Positions 1 to 14,000 of a stretch of DNA of 64,000 nt are shown in pieces (position 1 is the first letter of the stretch; each line of letters opens with the position of its first letter). Position numbers and translations under genes: made by a program. The notes beneath the pieces are model-generated. The model saw only the letters and a list, made by a program, of their open reading frames with translations. It did not search any database and was not told the origin of the DNA. Source of the stretch: Strix aluco (Eukaryota > Chordata > Aves > Strigiformes > Strigidae); assembly GCF_031877795.1 (NCBI RefSeq), contig NC_133935.1, positions 77,704,303 to 77,768,302 of the forward strand, in the 5' to 3' direction.

Positions 1-112
1 TTCCTTTGACCACCTAGGTTTTTTAATTAGGCATCTTAGTTCCATCATAATAGTTGGATAGGGCAGATCTGGATGGCAGAGGAGTTTTAGATTCCCTTGG
101 CTTTAATAAAAC

Positions 113-155
113 AAAAAAAAAAAAAAGAAAAAAAAAAAAAAAAGAAAAAAAGAAA
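113..155. repeat. A-rich tract
   Basis: This is a near-pure A run interrupted by single G bases on the plus strand, a simple low-complexity tract. Confidence 0.9.
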
Positions 156-979
156 GGGGTGAAAAGAAAGATGAGAAGATATCTAGAAACAGAGAGGGAA
201 ACTATGAACACTAAGTTATAAAATAAATTGAAATTATCTCTGATGATTGTTAAAAATCAAACTGGCCAACAATATTAAGATGTAGTATTTTTAATATGTG
301 TAACACATTTCCACATGTGAAAATTTCAGTCTTTAATTTTATTTTAACCCACCTTTTCCAGCCTCCTATGTTTCAATAATATGAATAAAACATTGAAAAT
401 TATTCATCTGTTAACCCCTTTCCTTGTTATTGGACTGCAGAGGAATGTTATTGAACAGTGGGAAAAAAAAAGTCACAGTTTATAAGGAATTTAACTGAAA
501 GTACAATGAAGATTTTTTTTCATATTTTGTAGAGAGGACCCAACAATCTAAGCGGAAACTGGAGTGTTCAACATTTTTTTCATCACATGCACTATATTCT
601 ATTCCAGATATTATATAGTATCTGTACACAGACCATTCCAGAAGAATGATTCAATTCAACTATCTCAGAAATAGAAAACAGCCAATAGTACTGCTAAATA
701 CATATTAATAAGATAGAATACATTAACCTGAGTATATTGGGTTCATTTAAAGAACAGGGGAGGTCAGTACAATATCCCAATCAGCAGTATTGCTTTAAAT
801 ATGGAAACTAGATGCATTCAAATGATAACAAATACACTTTACTTGACTATTATTGAAAAAGAAACAAAATGCAATAATGTGGTTTAATTATGCCACAATG
901 CTACTATTACTGAGGCTCTCAAAATAAACAAACAACCACCAAAAATTAAAAAATTATTATCCACACAATTAACTAGCCG

Positions 980-1390
980 TTCTCAACCATTCAACTACAG
1001 GTTCGAATGGCCATGGTAGGAGAACAGAACAATGTCCTAGGGTTTAACAACAACCCCAAACACAGAACAAAGCTCAACTTCCTAGGGTTTAACAACAAAC
1101 CAAAATGCACTATCACTCACCTAACAATGAGGACTCTCAACCTGGAGGAATCTCCTGGGGCAGCATCCCAACCTAAGTAACCTCAAGGAGTTTCCTTGGG
1201 TAGTGTCCTGACCCAAAGGGAGAGTCCTAGACCAAGGCATACTCCTCCAGGGGAGGGCTAGCTCAGAACGTCTCCTGCAAGGGACTCCATTTATACCCAG
1301 GCCGAATCTGATCTGTGGCTCCCACTGGCCAAACATCCCAACTAGAGTGAAGCCCTGAGAACATGGGCACTCAATAGCTGCTACACTTCA
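980..1390 (-). mobile_element. Possible solo LTR relic (endogenous retrovirus)
   Basis: This is a block of higher G+C than its A/T-rich surroundings. On the minus strand it has a TATAAAT box (1295-1289) preceded by G/C-rich promoter-like sequence and followed by imperfect tandem units of about 35-40 bases. A 19-base exact direct repeat occurs at 1035-1053 and 1080-1098. Promoter-like box, internal repeats and compositional contrast fit a decayed avian LTR. No terminal TG...CA, target duplication, primer-binding site or coding remnant could be defined, so it may be another kind of repeat. Confidence 0.3.
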
Positions 1391-4300
1391 GCAGCGAAGA
1401 AACCCTGTTTTCATCGGGTGGGTGCACCTGCCACAGTTACCAAGTAATTTAAGACTGTGGCCCTTGCAGAGAATAGATCACCCTGTTTTCTCTGTTGGTT
1501 TCAATGTTAGGTATGCTATCAGCCCCATCTTTTCCTGTTTGGTCCAAACACATCACTGCCCTCCTCTGTACAAAAGTTCAGGAAGTTATATGCTTTTCTC
1601 TATATGTGGATAAAAAGATAGATATTTCTTCTGTATAATATCTTCAAACTCACTGGTAGCTTTTTCAGGTGGACTCTTCTAATTCCAACTCCAACTCATC
1701 AGGGAACTGTTTTATGCCTGATCAGTGTTTTAGAAAATGTAAATTTTCTTCACTAAGAGACCTATACTTACATCATGGTATTGCTGTCCAAGAATGAAAG
1801 AGAGACATCAGCTTTTGTAGAATGTGCTTTCATACTCACTTCATAGTCAAGTCCAGCCTCATTTGAAACAACTTGCTAAGTCATTAAGTCCCTCTTATAG
1901 ATTTTGAGTATTCACACCAATTGACCAATTTACATATGTCTAGGTTCCAGGACCTACAAGAGTCTCTTTTAGTCTCCTGAATCCAGTTTCCAAAATCTGT
2001 CACCCATAAGCCAGGTAATATCTTGAATTACTTAATATATGACTATAATTTCAAGCTTTGGTGAAAAAAAATTTATTCACAGAAAAGTGTCCTGATTTTC
2101 ACAGGTCCTGTACAATAAGTCTTTACTGAGGTTTTCTAGATAAAAATTTAAGCCTAAAGTGGGCAAGATGATTTAGGTGCTTCAAAACAGATTAAAATGA
2201 TCTATGTTTGAAAAAAGATATGCTTTGATAATGGCCTGCCTCTCTTGTTACTGGATGCTATTTGTGTTTCAGGCAGTTGGAGACTGAGAAAAGGTGTTCC
2301 CTTTCAGTACTCAAATTTCATGACACTCTGCTATTTTTTTCTCATCACATGGGAAATCCCATACAAGAGAGAAGATATATATGAGTACAACTTGCAGTTA
2401 CTTCAAGATGACAAATACCATAATGAAACAAAAGAAATTTCCCATTAAAATAAACCACATATCAGATTTTAGCTCAGATTCAACCGGCTCTCAACTAAGG
2501 AAATATGGCTTAGCTATAGATCACGGAGTAAATACATATCTGCTTTACTCAAAGTGGCCCATAGAGAAACAAACAGAAATATGAGCTAGCATTGACTATA
2601 AGAATAAAGAGGAAAGCCTTCCAAGAGCAGGTCATCTCATGCTTTTACCAATGTTTCCCTGAAAGGAAAAGATGCACATGTCTCCTTGCCTTTGGCAATG
2701 CTTAATTACCTTATATCAAAATAAGCTGTGGAATTCAAGGCCAAACATATCCAGTGAATGCTGGATCTCATACAGCTCAGAGTATTCCATGTCGCTGGAT
2801 ATAAAAACCATGAAGAACTGAAGTTTACCACAAGGTCCAGCAAAATGTAATTAATTTCCTTTGCCATAGCTAAACAGATTTCTAAGGACCTTTATTTATG
2901 CAATTAAAAATAATAAAAAAGTAGATTTAGGGAGTGCAGAAAATACTGGAAATAAGAAAGAAAAAGTAATAAAAAACTCCCATGTTACATGTGATTAGCT
3001 TTCTTCATCCTTTAATTAAAAAGACCACGCAGATAAGCTACGTGCTTAGTATTCAGTTTAGTCCCTTCAGACTGACTCCATCCCCACAAAAAACAATCTT
3101 GAAGTGCTTAGGAATTTTTTCACGGATTTTTTTTTTTCCTTAATACTGCATTGTTTCAACAAAAGGAAAAGATTTTTCAAAAGTGTATACATTAACAAAT
3201 TTTCTTTGGGCAAAGTTTCATGTCTACCAGGAAGAAAACTCAGAGCAGGAATGCTATTACTGCTTCTACCTCCCCTATCTTTCTTTCACTCCCCCTTAAT
3301 CATACTCCATTCTCAATTTCATAAAACCTAATTTTGTCTTGACTCAGACATTCAACAAAATCTACACAATGATTACTTTCAGGTCAGCTTGCTTTGGTGT
3401 AATTTCTTAGATATACACTGGGGAGTAAAGTATTCCAGAAAAAACAGGTGAACTAACTTTCCTGACGTGAGAAAAAGAAGCCTTGAATGGCTGACAGGAT
3501 TTCAGACCTGATATTTGAAATGTCCTGGCTGTAAGGTACATCTTGTCCTTCTTGGATGAAAAGTCAAGATTAATATTTTTCTAAAATATTCATTTCATTC
3601 AATTCAAGGCTCAGTCATGAGTAAATTATATAGGCCTTAATAGGTCATCAAATGTTTTTTTCTCAGCTAAAGTAGTTGAACAGCTTTTACGGAGTTCTTC
3701 TATGAATGGGACAATCATTATCCACACACTTAATTTGAAAGAAATAGGAATGGATTGTTGGAGGGATCCTAATCCTTATGTAAAACTCCCATTCCCCTTG
3801 AAACAAGCACTATATACTAACAGAGTAACAGCTCTGTTTGTGCTCTTCTTTAGGGAAAAAAAAAACACAAAACAAACAACCAAAAAACCCCATCCTATAC
3901 ATGATTGCTTTTCACTGTAAAACTAATAGCTAAAATAATTTCTGGTGAAACTGAGTTTAAACAAAAGTCAGGCAAAGCAAAATGACTGTTGTATATTTAA
4001 AGGATATACACTGGTGTGCTTCAATAGTCACTGTCCTAATTGAATAGTTGGATGATAGCAAGTGTCCATTTCTGTTATGGAGTTGACTTTACATTTCTTT
4101 AAAAGATCCATTTGGTACCATTTTTATTATTTTATATTTTGCCACAAAGCACAGACGTGCTTTGGGAATTCATTTGGTTCCCTGCTTTAGGATGTTTTAT
4201 GCAACCCATTTATCTACCCATTCAGTACAAAGTAGGAGAATAAGCTATACAGGTAAGGTAAGGTACAGAAGTCATATAAGGTAGAAGTATTTGTACAGCT

Positions 4301-4993
4301 AATGCTTTCAGGGATAGGCTGATTTTCCAAGGTTTTGGTTCAATAATTGATTTAAAATTGTTTCTTCCTGATTATTCATACTAAATTATCTGCATTCTTT
4401 CTCATGGTCTTCAGTATATATTCCAATATGGAATACTTCAAGGCTGTGAGATGTTAACAGTCCCACTGCCTCTTGCTGTGTGGGCACAGATTAATTCCTG
4501 TAGGAGAGGTTTCACTATGGGTAACTCTAATGCTATCAACCCTGGTTCCATCTTGCTGGGAAACTACTAAGATTCTCACACTTGTTTGCCATTGGAGGCA
4601 ATGATAATATCCGCAGCATTTTTACATGTATTTTTCACTTGTTAGGATAAAAAGCTAAAATATTCAGCTGAGTTTTCTTTAAGCACGATATATAATTATG
4701 GAATTCCATCAAATCGGAGTAGATTTAAATATAAAATTGGAAATCAAGATACTAAAGTCATGAACAATAACGAAACACAAACTAAGATGGTATTTTATTT
4801 ATTCCCATGTAGAGATCAGCTCCAAAATAAATTGTAGATCTTGTTGAACCATCAGTAGGTAAATCATGTGATGGCTCCTCTGTCCAGATTGACTTTCCCT
4901 TTGAACATTACCACTCCCTGAACAAAGCATTCAAGCTTACTCCAAAACAGAAACTATGTGATTTTACCTTCTTATAATCTGTGATTCTGGTCC

Positions 4994-4998
<5 letters not shown>

Positions 4999-5024
<26 letters not shown>
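4999..5024. repeat. Poly(A), 26 bases
   Basis: An uninterrupted A run on the plus strand. No retroposon body was recognised next to it. Confidence 0.95.
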
Positions 5025-8000
5025 TTGCTTGAAGTCGAAGGACCATAATGCTCCAAAAATCTTTAAATTACATGCTGACTAAAATCTGCTGATGACTGAA
5101 CATAGAAACATTTTTTGTTCCACATATTTCAGCTTTCATTGCACCCCACAATTTCCTTTATTTGCCAGATTTTATATTATGTTTGATTTTGCCTCTCGTA
5201 AGTATTTGGAAAATGAACATTTCACATGAATATCATGACACATAATATTTCTTTCTCTTCCATGTCCCACAGGCAGTAATTCACCTGCCTCTTTTTTTTC
5301 TCTCCCATATAATATAGCTAACAGTGTTTCTCCTGCAGACACCTCCTCCCTCATCTTTGTTTCACAATTACTAACTGTCATTTTTCCCCAAAGATCTAAC
5401 TGATAACATGTTTAGTAAACTTTGGAGCAATCTCTTTCTGGCTTTGAGGATTGCACCATTTCAGACCTGAAGAAAGGCTTCTGTGCTGGAAGCTATGTTT
5501 ATTCAAACTGTACCAGCTGCTCTAATAAAGGTGTTCCCTTGAAGAAAGCTGTCTGTCTTAGTGAGGACACCTATTCACTAACAAAAACACCTGTTTTTTT
5601 ATTATCCATTAGTCTATCTTTTATTTTTAGTTCAATAATGAAAAAGAGATTAAATGTGACTAACAATTAATATAGTGCTAATATAATGTAATTAGCACAG
5701 TATGACTAGCAAGTAATCACATACCACTAAGAATAAATAAATCATGACTTTGTGAATAACCACTGAAATTTAATGTATTCACAAATATAATGATCGTTGA
5801 TTATTTCAAGTAAAATTAGAAGTATACAGGAGTTAGTATAAATGGTTTAGAGAATAAAAGACCGACTTTTCAATAGACAATCCAGCTGAGCTTAGGCTAT
5901 ATCAAAAACTTGGAGGCATCATCATTACAGTTATAGATGAAGCTGTATGATTTCACCTTTTTTGGTATTATATTTCAAAAGCTCTTTGTTGAAAGAAATG
6001 GCGTGATGGAGACAGAAGTGATGAATGCACTGAAAAATTGCTTCCTGTCATAAATGACTTTATAAACCTACTGGGAAATTTTTCATGTCTACATCTGGTA
6101 GATGGTGACTAATGCAGGATAATCAAATTAGAAATCATTCAGCCAGTAGGGACTAGTGACCACACAAAGGTCCAGTGACTAAAGCAAGATTAGAAGTTGA
6201 TATATGTAAATCACAACTGATTCTAATCAGAAACAGATGCCTGATTTCAGACAGGTCTTCATGGACAAGATGTCAAAAAAGATTAGAAATAATTGAGTAG
6301 ATGGAGACAATGACATGCAGACTATCTTATAGTACAAACAACTGACAGAAATCTATGCAAGTAGGTATGCATAGTTTAAATACAGTGTCCACAGAGAATA
6401 CATATAACAAAAAAAAAAAAATTACTTTCTACCTGATGATCATTTCATTTAAATGAATAATATTCAGTGTGTACATCATGTGTAAACATATTGTGAAAAT
6501 GTGGAATAGTTGATCAAATTGGACATATGAGATAACATTCCCATTCTCTGGTTTTTCATGGGCTAACACCATTAGAATCAAGCATTTGTTATTAATTTAT
6601 AGACTAAAAGTATGCTTTTGAGGATTACAAGTTTATATTTATTCTAAACCAATTCTAAACTGTAAATTTACATTTTAAAATGTTCCTACCAGTGAACACA
6701 ATTTAAAAATCATAGACTAACTGCAAAATAAATTTGCTGTGGTCTTTATTATCTCAATTTCTTTGTTTTGTTCTGGAACTTTTACTGCAACTCCATGAAA
6801 AATTTCTATACTTACTGATATATATCTTTTGGGGTTTTTTACAGATCCTATGTAGAATGTATATTGGTGCCTAATAAAGAATATAGGAGCTAAATAAAGG
6901 GATTTTTTCTGTTCTAATAATTTTCATAATCCATTGTCATAGTTTAGGGGTAATGAATATAGATATGTGTCTCCATCAGTACTTTGAAGAATAAATGTTA
7001 AACATATAACACCTCCTTCTCCTCCTACCTTATTCACATAGGTGCAGAGAACTAAAGGGCATGAATTTTATGTTGTATTACACAGGTTTGAATTTATGCA
7101 GTACACCTTACACAAAGAATGTTCTAAACTGTATCTGGAAGGATATGTTTTGCCATAAAAGGCTTTCTAGTGTTAGCAGAAAACAACAATGCTCTCTCTA
7201 TAAAGCCATGAGAATATTTTACCAGTAATAAACATAAGAGTGAGCATTGAGAAAAGTTTGATATGCAGATAACGAAGTGCTTGTGAAAAGTCAGGGCATA
7301 AGTTAGTTTTACTAAATGAGATATTTTTATGATTCTCTAATTTTTAGTTATTTTCTGCTTTTGATAGATGATTCTTCAGACTCCGATTTTTTGCTAACTT
7401 CTCAGTCTGAATACTTGTGTGATGCATTTACACATCACTCACATTTTTGACTGGCCAACTAAGTCTCACATCGCTCCATCTCCTGTTTGGATGACTATTT
7501 TACAAATTATATTTGCTGATACTTAATCACAATTCTGTTCGTAAATACTCCTGTGAGTTGAGATTTAGAGGAACACATACACAAATACTACTCTGACATA
7601 AATGTTCTTCTAAGCCAAAGAACAATTTAGACAAAGTAAGAGTTGGAGACTGTTAGTAAAAATGTGAGTCAGAGGTTTTCCTGCAAACTGGGTGGGTGGG
7701 TAAGGTTAATGGAAAGGACTGAGCTTACAATAAAGTTAGACCTTCACTTTAGCTGACTGAAAAGGGCTGTCAAAATAATTTTCCACCAATGTCTTTTAGC
7801 AAAATGTCTTTATTGATTTTAATGGTAGGATCTTCAATATGGGTTTGGGCATAATGTAAAAGTTTGTTTCTACTATCATGTTTATAATATGCCTGGAACT
7901 CTTGCAGGTAAATGTGATTACATTTGAGTAACAATTATGCACCACTAAAACCAGTATCAGTAAGAACAGGCTCAAGCTGCTGGCTGCTATTAGAGTACAT

Positions 8001-11000
8001 ATAAGTCATGTATACTAAACATAATGTCACTAATCCAAGGATGAAATCATACTCCAGTGCAGAAAATAGGAACTTCAATTTACCCAGCCATATATAATAG
8101 TTTCCTAAAGATCAAGACAAATGTTTGTACTTGTACTGTTTGTTCAATGACTGATAGATTAAGACAGAAAGGAAATTGTGTAAGTGTATGTAAGATATAT
8201 TTAGAAGGATAAATTCATGACTCAAAGCACATGTGTAATTAACGTCTAAGTCCTTCTCAGCTTCTGAATGCAAACACTTAGAAGCAGGAGAAATTAGCAA
8301 AAACAGAAAGTATATTACACGCACTCAACAGACAGGATTTTTGAGCATGAAAAATTCCACTCTTTTGTTAATTCTTTGAATCAACAACATATGTTGTTTA
8401 CTTATTGTTGCATCTTGCAGAAAAAATAAAGTTGGCTTCAGCAAATAATGAGCAGATGCATTTTGAAGAGGACTGTGTGGCTAGAATTACGAATACCAGA
8501 CAGTAATGCCATTATACTGTGGGCTTAAGGTTTTTCCACAGCAAAATAATAGCCTGCCAGGCAGACAAACAAATTAGCTGATGATGGACCTCCCTTCCAC
8601 AACTAACCTTTAATCCAAACCAGCCCATTTAACTAATGAAGAATCTTCTTCTTGTACTACTATTATAATACGAAAGTGGTGTGGAACTGATAAACTGAAA
8701 AGAGTCGGTCAAGTTTTTGACCTTTCTCAGAAGTGCTTTTGACATCAGCTAGGCGAGAATGTGAGGATTCAGCCATTTGAGTAAGTCTCTAGTGATCTAG
8801 CCCCTAGAAAGTCTCAAATAACTTCCTTAGTCATAACAGGCGCTTTGGCCTGACTCACAAAACAGACTAGCATGTAAGTTCAACTCCCACTTAAAATTGT
8901 TAGTGGTTTGAGTTCATCTCACTTAGCTGTAACCAGATTAAACATTGGGGTCTAGTTTAAGGTAGTCACTTTCCAAGATCCCCATATAAACTCCTAAAAA
9001 TCTTTCAGCTTCTGAATTTTCCTTGCAAAGTCCTCAGATTCTGCTTTAAGGAATGTGTTTATTTTGAGTAAAATATCGTAAATTAGCTTAGCAGCCATCT
9101 CCTACTTTACTCCTTTTGTACTCACAAAACAGGAGTTTTCCAACCTGTGACATCTGTTGACCAGCAATTTCAGCGTTTATGCAAATCCTCATGGAGGTAA
9201 AGGAGGATGAAGTGTTGCCCTTCTTCTATACAAACATTTTGCTCTTTGATGGTTTAGATGATGGAGCATTCAGCCTTTTATTCCACTGCCACATGATATG
9301 GCTTGAACTCACTTCACATTACTAGGACTAAGAAGTCGTAAGTGTGCTAAGTAGTAAGCTCTTTGGAAAGAGAACAAAAAAGAGAGAGAGCACACAGATT
9401 TTTTCTCTTCCAATTTTTAGTCAAGTTAGTCTAATTTTGACAAAATGAAATAAGAGTAAGCCAATAAACAGGTGAAGGCATTTTTCCCTGAAGGTTGTGG
9501 AAACAAATGTGAAAACATGTTTAAAAAGTAATGTAAGTCTAATCAAAATTTGCATGACAAAAGTAAGCTACTGTAATGGAATTGGCAATGTTACATTAGT
9601 ACTGTTTGAAAAACATAGATTGATTTGTGGATAGAAAGTACATGTTTTGGGACAGATGTTCTTTCCCTCACTTGCCATTGAGTGCAATGTTGTCTCACTT
9701 TGTAGCAGCTTTGTGAGAAGACTTACAGTGTCAAAAAAACGGAGGAGGGATGAAAGTATACAAAGGGTTCTTTGCTCTTAATTTTTTAAAGTCCATTTTA
9801 TAATGCATTCCATGAAAAAGAACAGATTTAAAATAAAGACCATGGAATCAATATTTTTCTTCCAAATCAGCCCTTGTGTCTTTGGTATCCAGAGTTAATG
9901 ACAAATGGCTCAGAAGGTCATTAATTTTTCTCAGAGAGTCATTGTGGATCTTCATTGAATAAAGTTCATATCATGCTCTGATACTCAGGGAGTAACACTG
10001 GGACAAAGCAGTAAGATTTTGTTTGTACAAGAGATAAACTGCTGGAATGACTTTACCAGTCCTTGTCTGCATGACTTTGTTTCTAACTTCTGTAGACATT
10101 TAGCCACACAACCCAGTACAGCTGTCTTTCTAACTGTACTTATTCAAAGGCAAAGGGCTAGGCAAGTATATTATGAAAAGGACAATGCTTTTGGTTTATT
10201 GTTTGATGTAATTGACAGGACTGTACTGCCATTATTGTCCTCAAGTTTTGTTATGGATTAAAAACATTATGAATTATCAGAACAAGACCTGTTTGTTCAT
10301 ATGCTCCCCTGATTCCCACAGTACAATACCGTTTGAAAAGATGTATTCTTCCTTGAAGGTGGATCTTCCACGACTTCTCTTAGCCTGCTGCTCCACACTC
10401 CTGAAGACCTCATGCTTATGAAATTTGTGATTAACTGTGCCTTGATCTTTCATTTTCTTATCTGTTACTCAAAATTCTCTCTGCCTCATGATTTCTTTGA
10501 TAAGGTGTTGCTTGTGTATTATAACTGGTGGTGGAGGCTGTGAGATGTATTGGCAATAAGTTTCCATGAGCAGAAGGTGATCTGAAGGTAGGTTGTGCTT
10601 GATAAACTGCAAGAAGAGAAAGTTAAGAAATGGCAGGACCCAGAGATAAGGCAGGAATGAGCTTTTTCTTTGTTTTGTTGGTGGACCAGAGTCAGAACAA
10701 CGTGGGAAACAATATTCTGGAGAGCACATGTGACCCCACAGTGCCTATCAGTACGTTAACAAGTGTCCTACTCTACTGGTAAGAGAGGGGATGCTCTAGC
10801 TGATCAATATAGTTTGTCTGCAACCCAAAATCCTTGTAACACTAGGTGATATTCCTCTTTCTACTTGTAGTAAATTCACTTTTGATTTATCCCTGCTTTT
10901 ACACACTTTTCTGTGACAATACCAATCATGAAACAATGTTTAGCTGTAGTTGCATCCACTCTGTTACTTCTGTGCTAGACAACGTTTCCCTGAATCACTG

Positions 11001-14000
11001 AAGTTAGTTCATAGTGTCTAAATTTCAGTGGACCTGTGTTCTCATATTCAGAGCAGTGCAGAAATAGGTTTGGGATCTCATCTTCTGCCCCTTCTGATCA
11101 TGCTAGTACTACTATGATTTCAGAAAGATATTCCTCGAGAAGACATATCTCTGAACCAAAGCAGACATTTTTTTAGAGTATTTTGATAGGATACTGCAAC
11201 AGAACAGTTTTAATAACAATAGACCAGGAAGCCGACCCTGACTTTGCTTATAAGCTTAAAAGCTCTTTGTTAAAGACTTTAAGAGCTAAAATATGAACTC
11301 AGCATCTCATTGCAGAGATTAATCTCAGAAGGGATTCTTCCTTTTATATAACATGTAAACCTCAAGACTGCTGATCTGTTTATCTAATGACACTTAGTAT
11401 CACATTATCACAGTGAACGACCTTAAAAAGTACCATATAAATCTGGTCAAGTATTGCTAACTTTATACTTGGTTCTTTTCTCTAATCTCTACATTCTCAA
11501 AAATTTCCTAGTCTGAAATGATTCCACAGTATTTTATGGATAATCTAGATATACTGATTATGTGAAGACCAGCATATCACTGAGGATCCTCTCCCCAAAA
11601 TGAAAGATATGTATCAGCAAGATATAGCATATTTATTGTTCAATCAGTTTTGGTACTAAATGAAGTAAAAAGTAGTAAACAGTACAGGCTTGAAGAATAA
11701 TATATGGTATGCTCTTATTAATTGGAGGAGGTGATCATGTATATCCCATTTCAGCATTTCCAGGAAAAATTTGTTCCTGTACAGTAAGTTACAGAGGAAC
11801 TATTTGCCCTTTACTACTCCATGAATTTCCAGAGACTATAAAGGGGATGGACTATGACAATAATACAATAATCCAGGTAGTGCAGAACTATGGTAATTTT
11901 TTTAAGAAATCACCTACCTGAATTGAATCTGATTTCAAGTGTCAGAACAACATGGGCTGTTGGAAAGAAATCCTTCAAGATACTTCAGACAAAGGCAACA
12001 GGAAATATAACATCTGGTGACCCTAAAATATAAAAGGTTTCTCCAGTAACTGCAGGGTTAAGTGTTTTGAATGACTGAAGGAGTAAATGGTCTTATGAAA
12101 CTTAGGTACAAATTACCTTCAAGGCTGGTGCAGCATAAATTTAAAAAAGACATCTTTCTCAACATATATACCTTCCCTCATCTTATCTGATTTTATCAGG
12201 AAAACAATATTTTTGCTATGCTTTTTGATCCACTGGCCTCAGAGTTCTGATGCTGTCTGTAGATACTGTACCCTGCTGTTTACAACTGAATTAAACACAC
12301 AAATTCAGACATTTTAAACCTGTCAAAAATTCTTGTAGTAAGCAGGCTGTGCATGGAAGGATGGCAGATAGAAAAAGCTTTCAACTCTAATGAAATAATT
12401 TACACCAAAATCATTCAATCCAGTCAGTCAGTTCTGCGGAATCATTCTTCATAAGGACATATCTGAAAGACACTTCAAGATGGACTCAGTCTACAAAGCA
12501 GTTTGGAAATGAATGAATTATTGTTGTGCTAAATGACCCTTTAAAAAACACAGGTTCATCCTTTCTCATGTACAGTTGTCTACAAGCATTCTCTGTTCTG
12601 CTGAAACTCTGTTATCTTTTGAGGCATCAGGAGTTGGCTGTTATCAGAGGACAGATACAAAAGTTGATTGTCCTCTAGATGGATAGGACATGACAAATTT
12701 TGTTTTGATCTGCCTTGGGGCATAGGAGATTCCAGCTCTTGTCTTAAAAGGGTGCAATGCAAAAGTCTTGATGTGAAATAAATTGGAATAATTACAATAA
12801 CTGTCTAATTATACATGGCATGAAATAAACCTCAATTTCAATACATTTCAGGAAAATCTAATGAGGTCTGATGTTTACACCTATTTCCTGGCTCCAAGCC
12901 AAGTTAATGTTCTCATCACATCTGATTGGCTCTGGCAGGTTCAGAGTATGTGGCTTTATAGTAATACAAACATTGGAAATAAAGTTTTATAACACAGTAT
13001 TCTAATCCATATTTATGTTAAAATTAACAAGTTTTCTGTCTTTTTGCTCTTTTTCTACCATTTATACTTTTTACCTTTATTTTTAAAATTGGTTTTCACT
13101 CTCTTGACAATCCTGATATATAAGAATATCTTCATTGGCAAACAGAGAACTGTGGCACAGGGTAGAATAAATAATTTCGTTGAGTTATGGAAAGTATAAA
13201 ATCCAGAAAGTTTGATTTCACTCCATAGAATGAATTGATGCATCTGTACTTACCATTCACACCTAGTTAACAAGAACTCTTGTATCAACCAACAACAAGC
13301 TTCTGATGAGGAAGAATAGAAGAAGCAGTTCTGTTCCCTCTCCCATATAAACACCATAATGTTGTCAACTGCTGGAAATACAGGATAAACAAAAGCAAAT
13401 TAAATCCTAATACCATAAACCCCATATCAGTTGGGACTTAGGTCTCTAGAGCATACCACATCCAAAACAGCAGCTCTATTTTCCAGGACAGCCAAATCTT
13501 GTATTTGAGAACTGCCTCCCTTCACAGCCTTAAAGTTCACCTCAGGTTGATCACAAGTACTTCTTCTGATGAGATGTCAATCTTTTAAATACCAGCTAAA
13601 GTTCTGCTGTAGTCTAGTTTATGGGCAACCACACTAGAAATACATCTAAACGTTCTGGAGAAACTCCTGAAAAATTTATGTTGTCATATTTCAAGCCAAT
13701 TTTTATAGTGGACAGATACCTGTATATAGGTTAGATAACTTTCATATGCTCATTGGCCCAGGTCAGTGCCCAGACCATGACCTCAGGGAGGGAAACACTC
13801 TGCTGGTCTATTGATTATATCCTGAGCAGAGCCTAGAGTCCTGCTGTTATGATGTCTTACTCATTTTGCAGATTTGGAGATTTTCGATTCTACACAGACA
13901 AAATTAGTAGCGTGCATCCCAAGTGAATGGAGGAGATGAACATTTCCTGTTATTTCACTGTATTCTCAATGGAAAAGCATAGACATGTACCTTAGACTGG

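Noticed and set aside
4251..4270. Short GGTAA tandem repeat
   Set aside because: There are only two to three units, within chance expectation.
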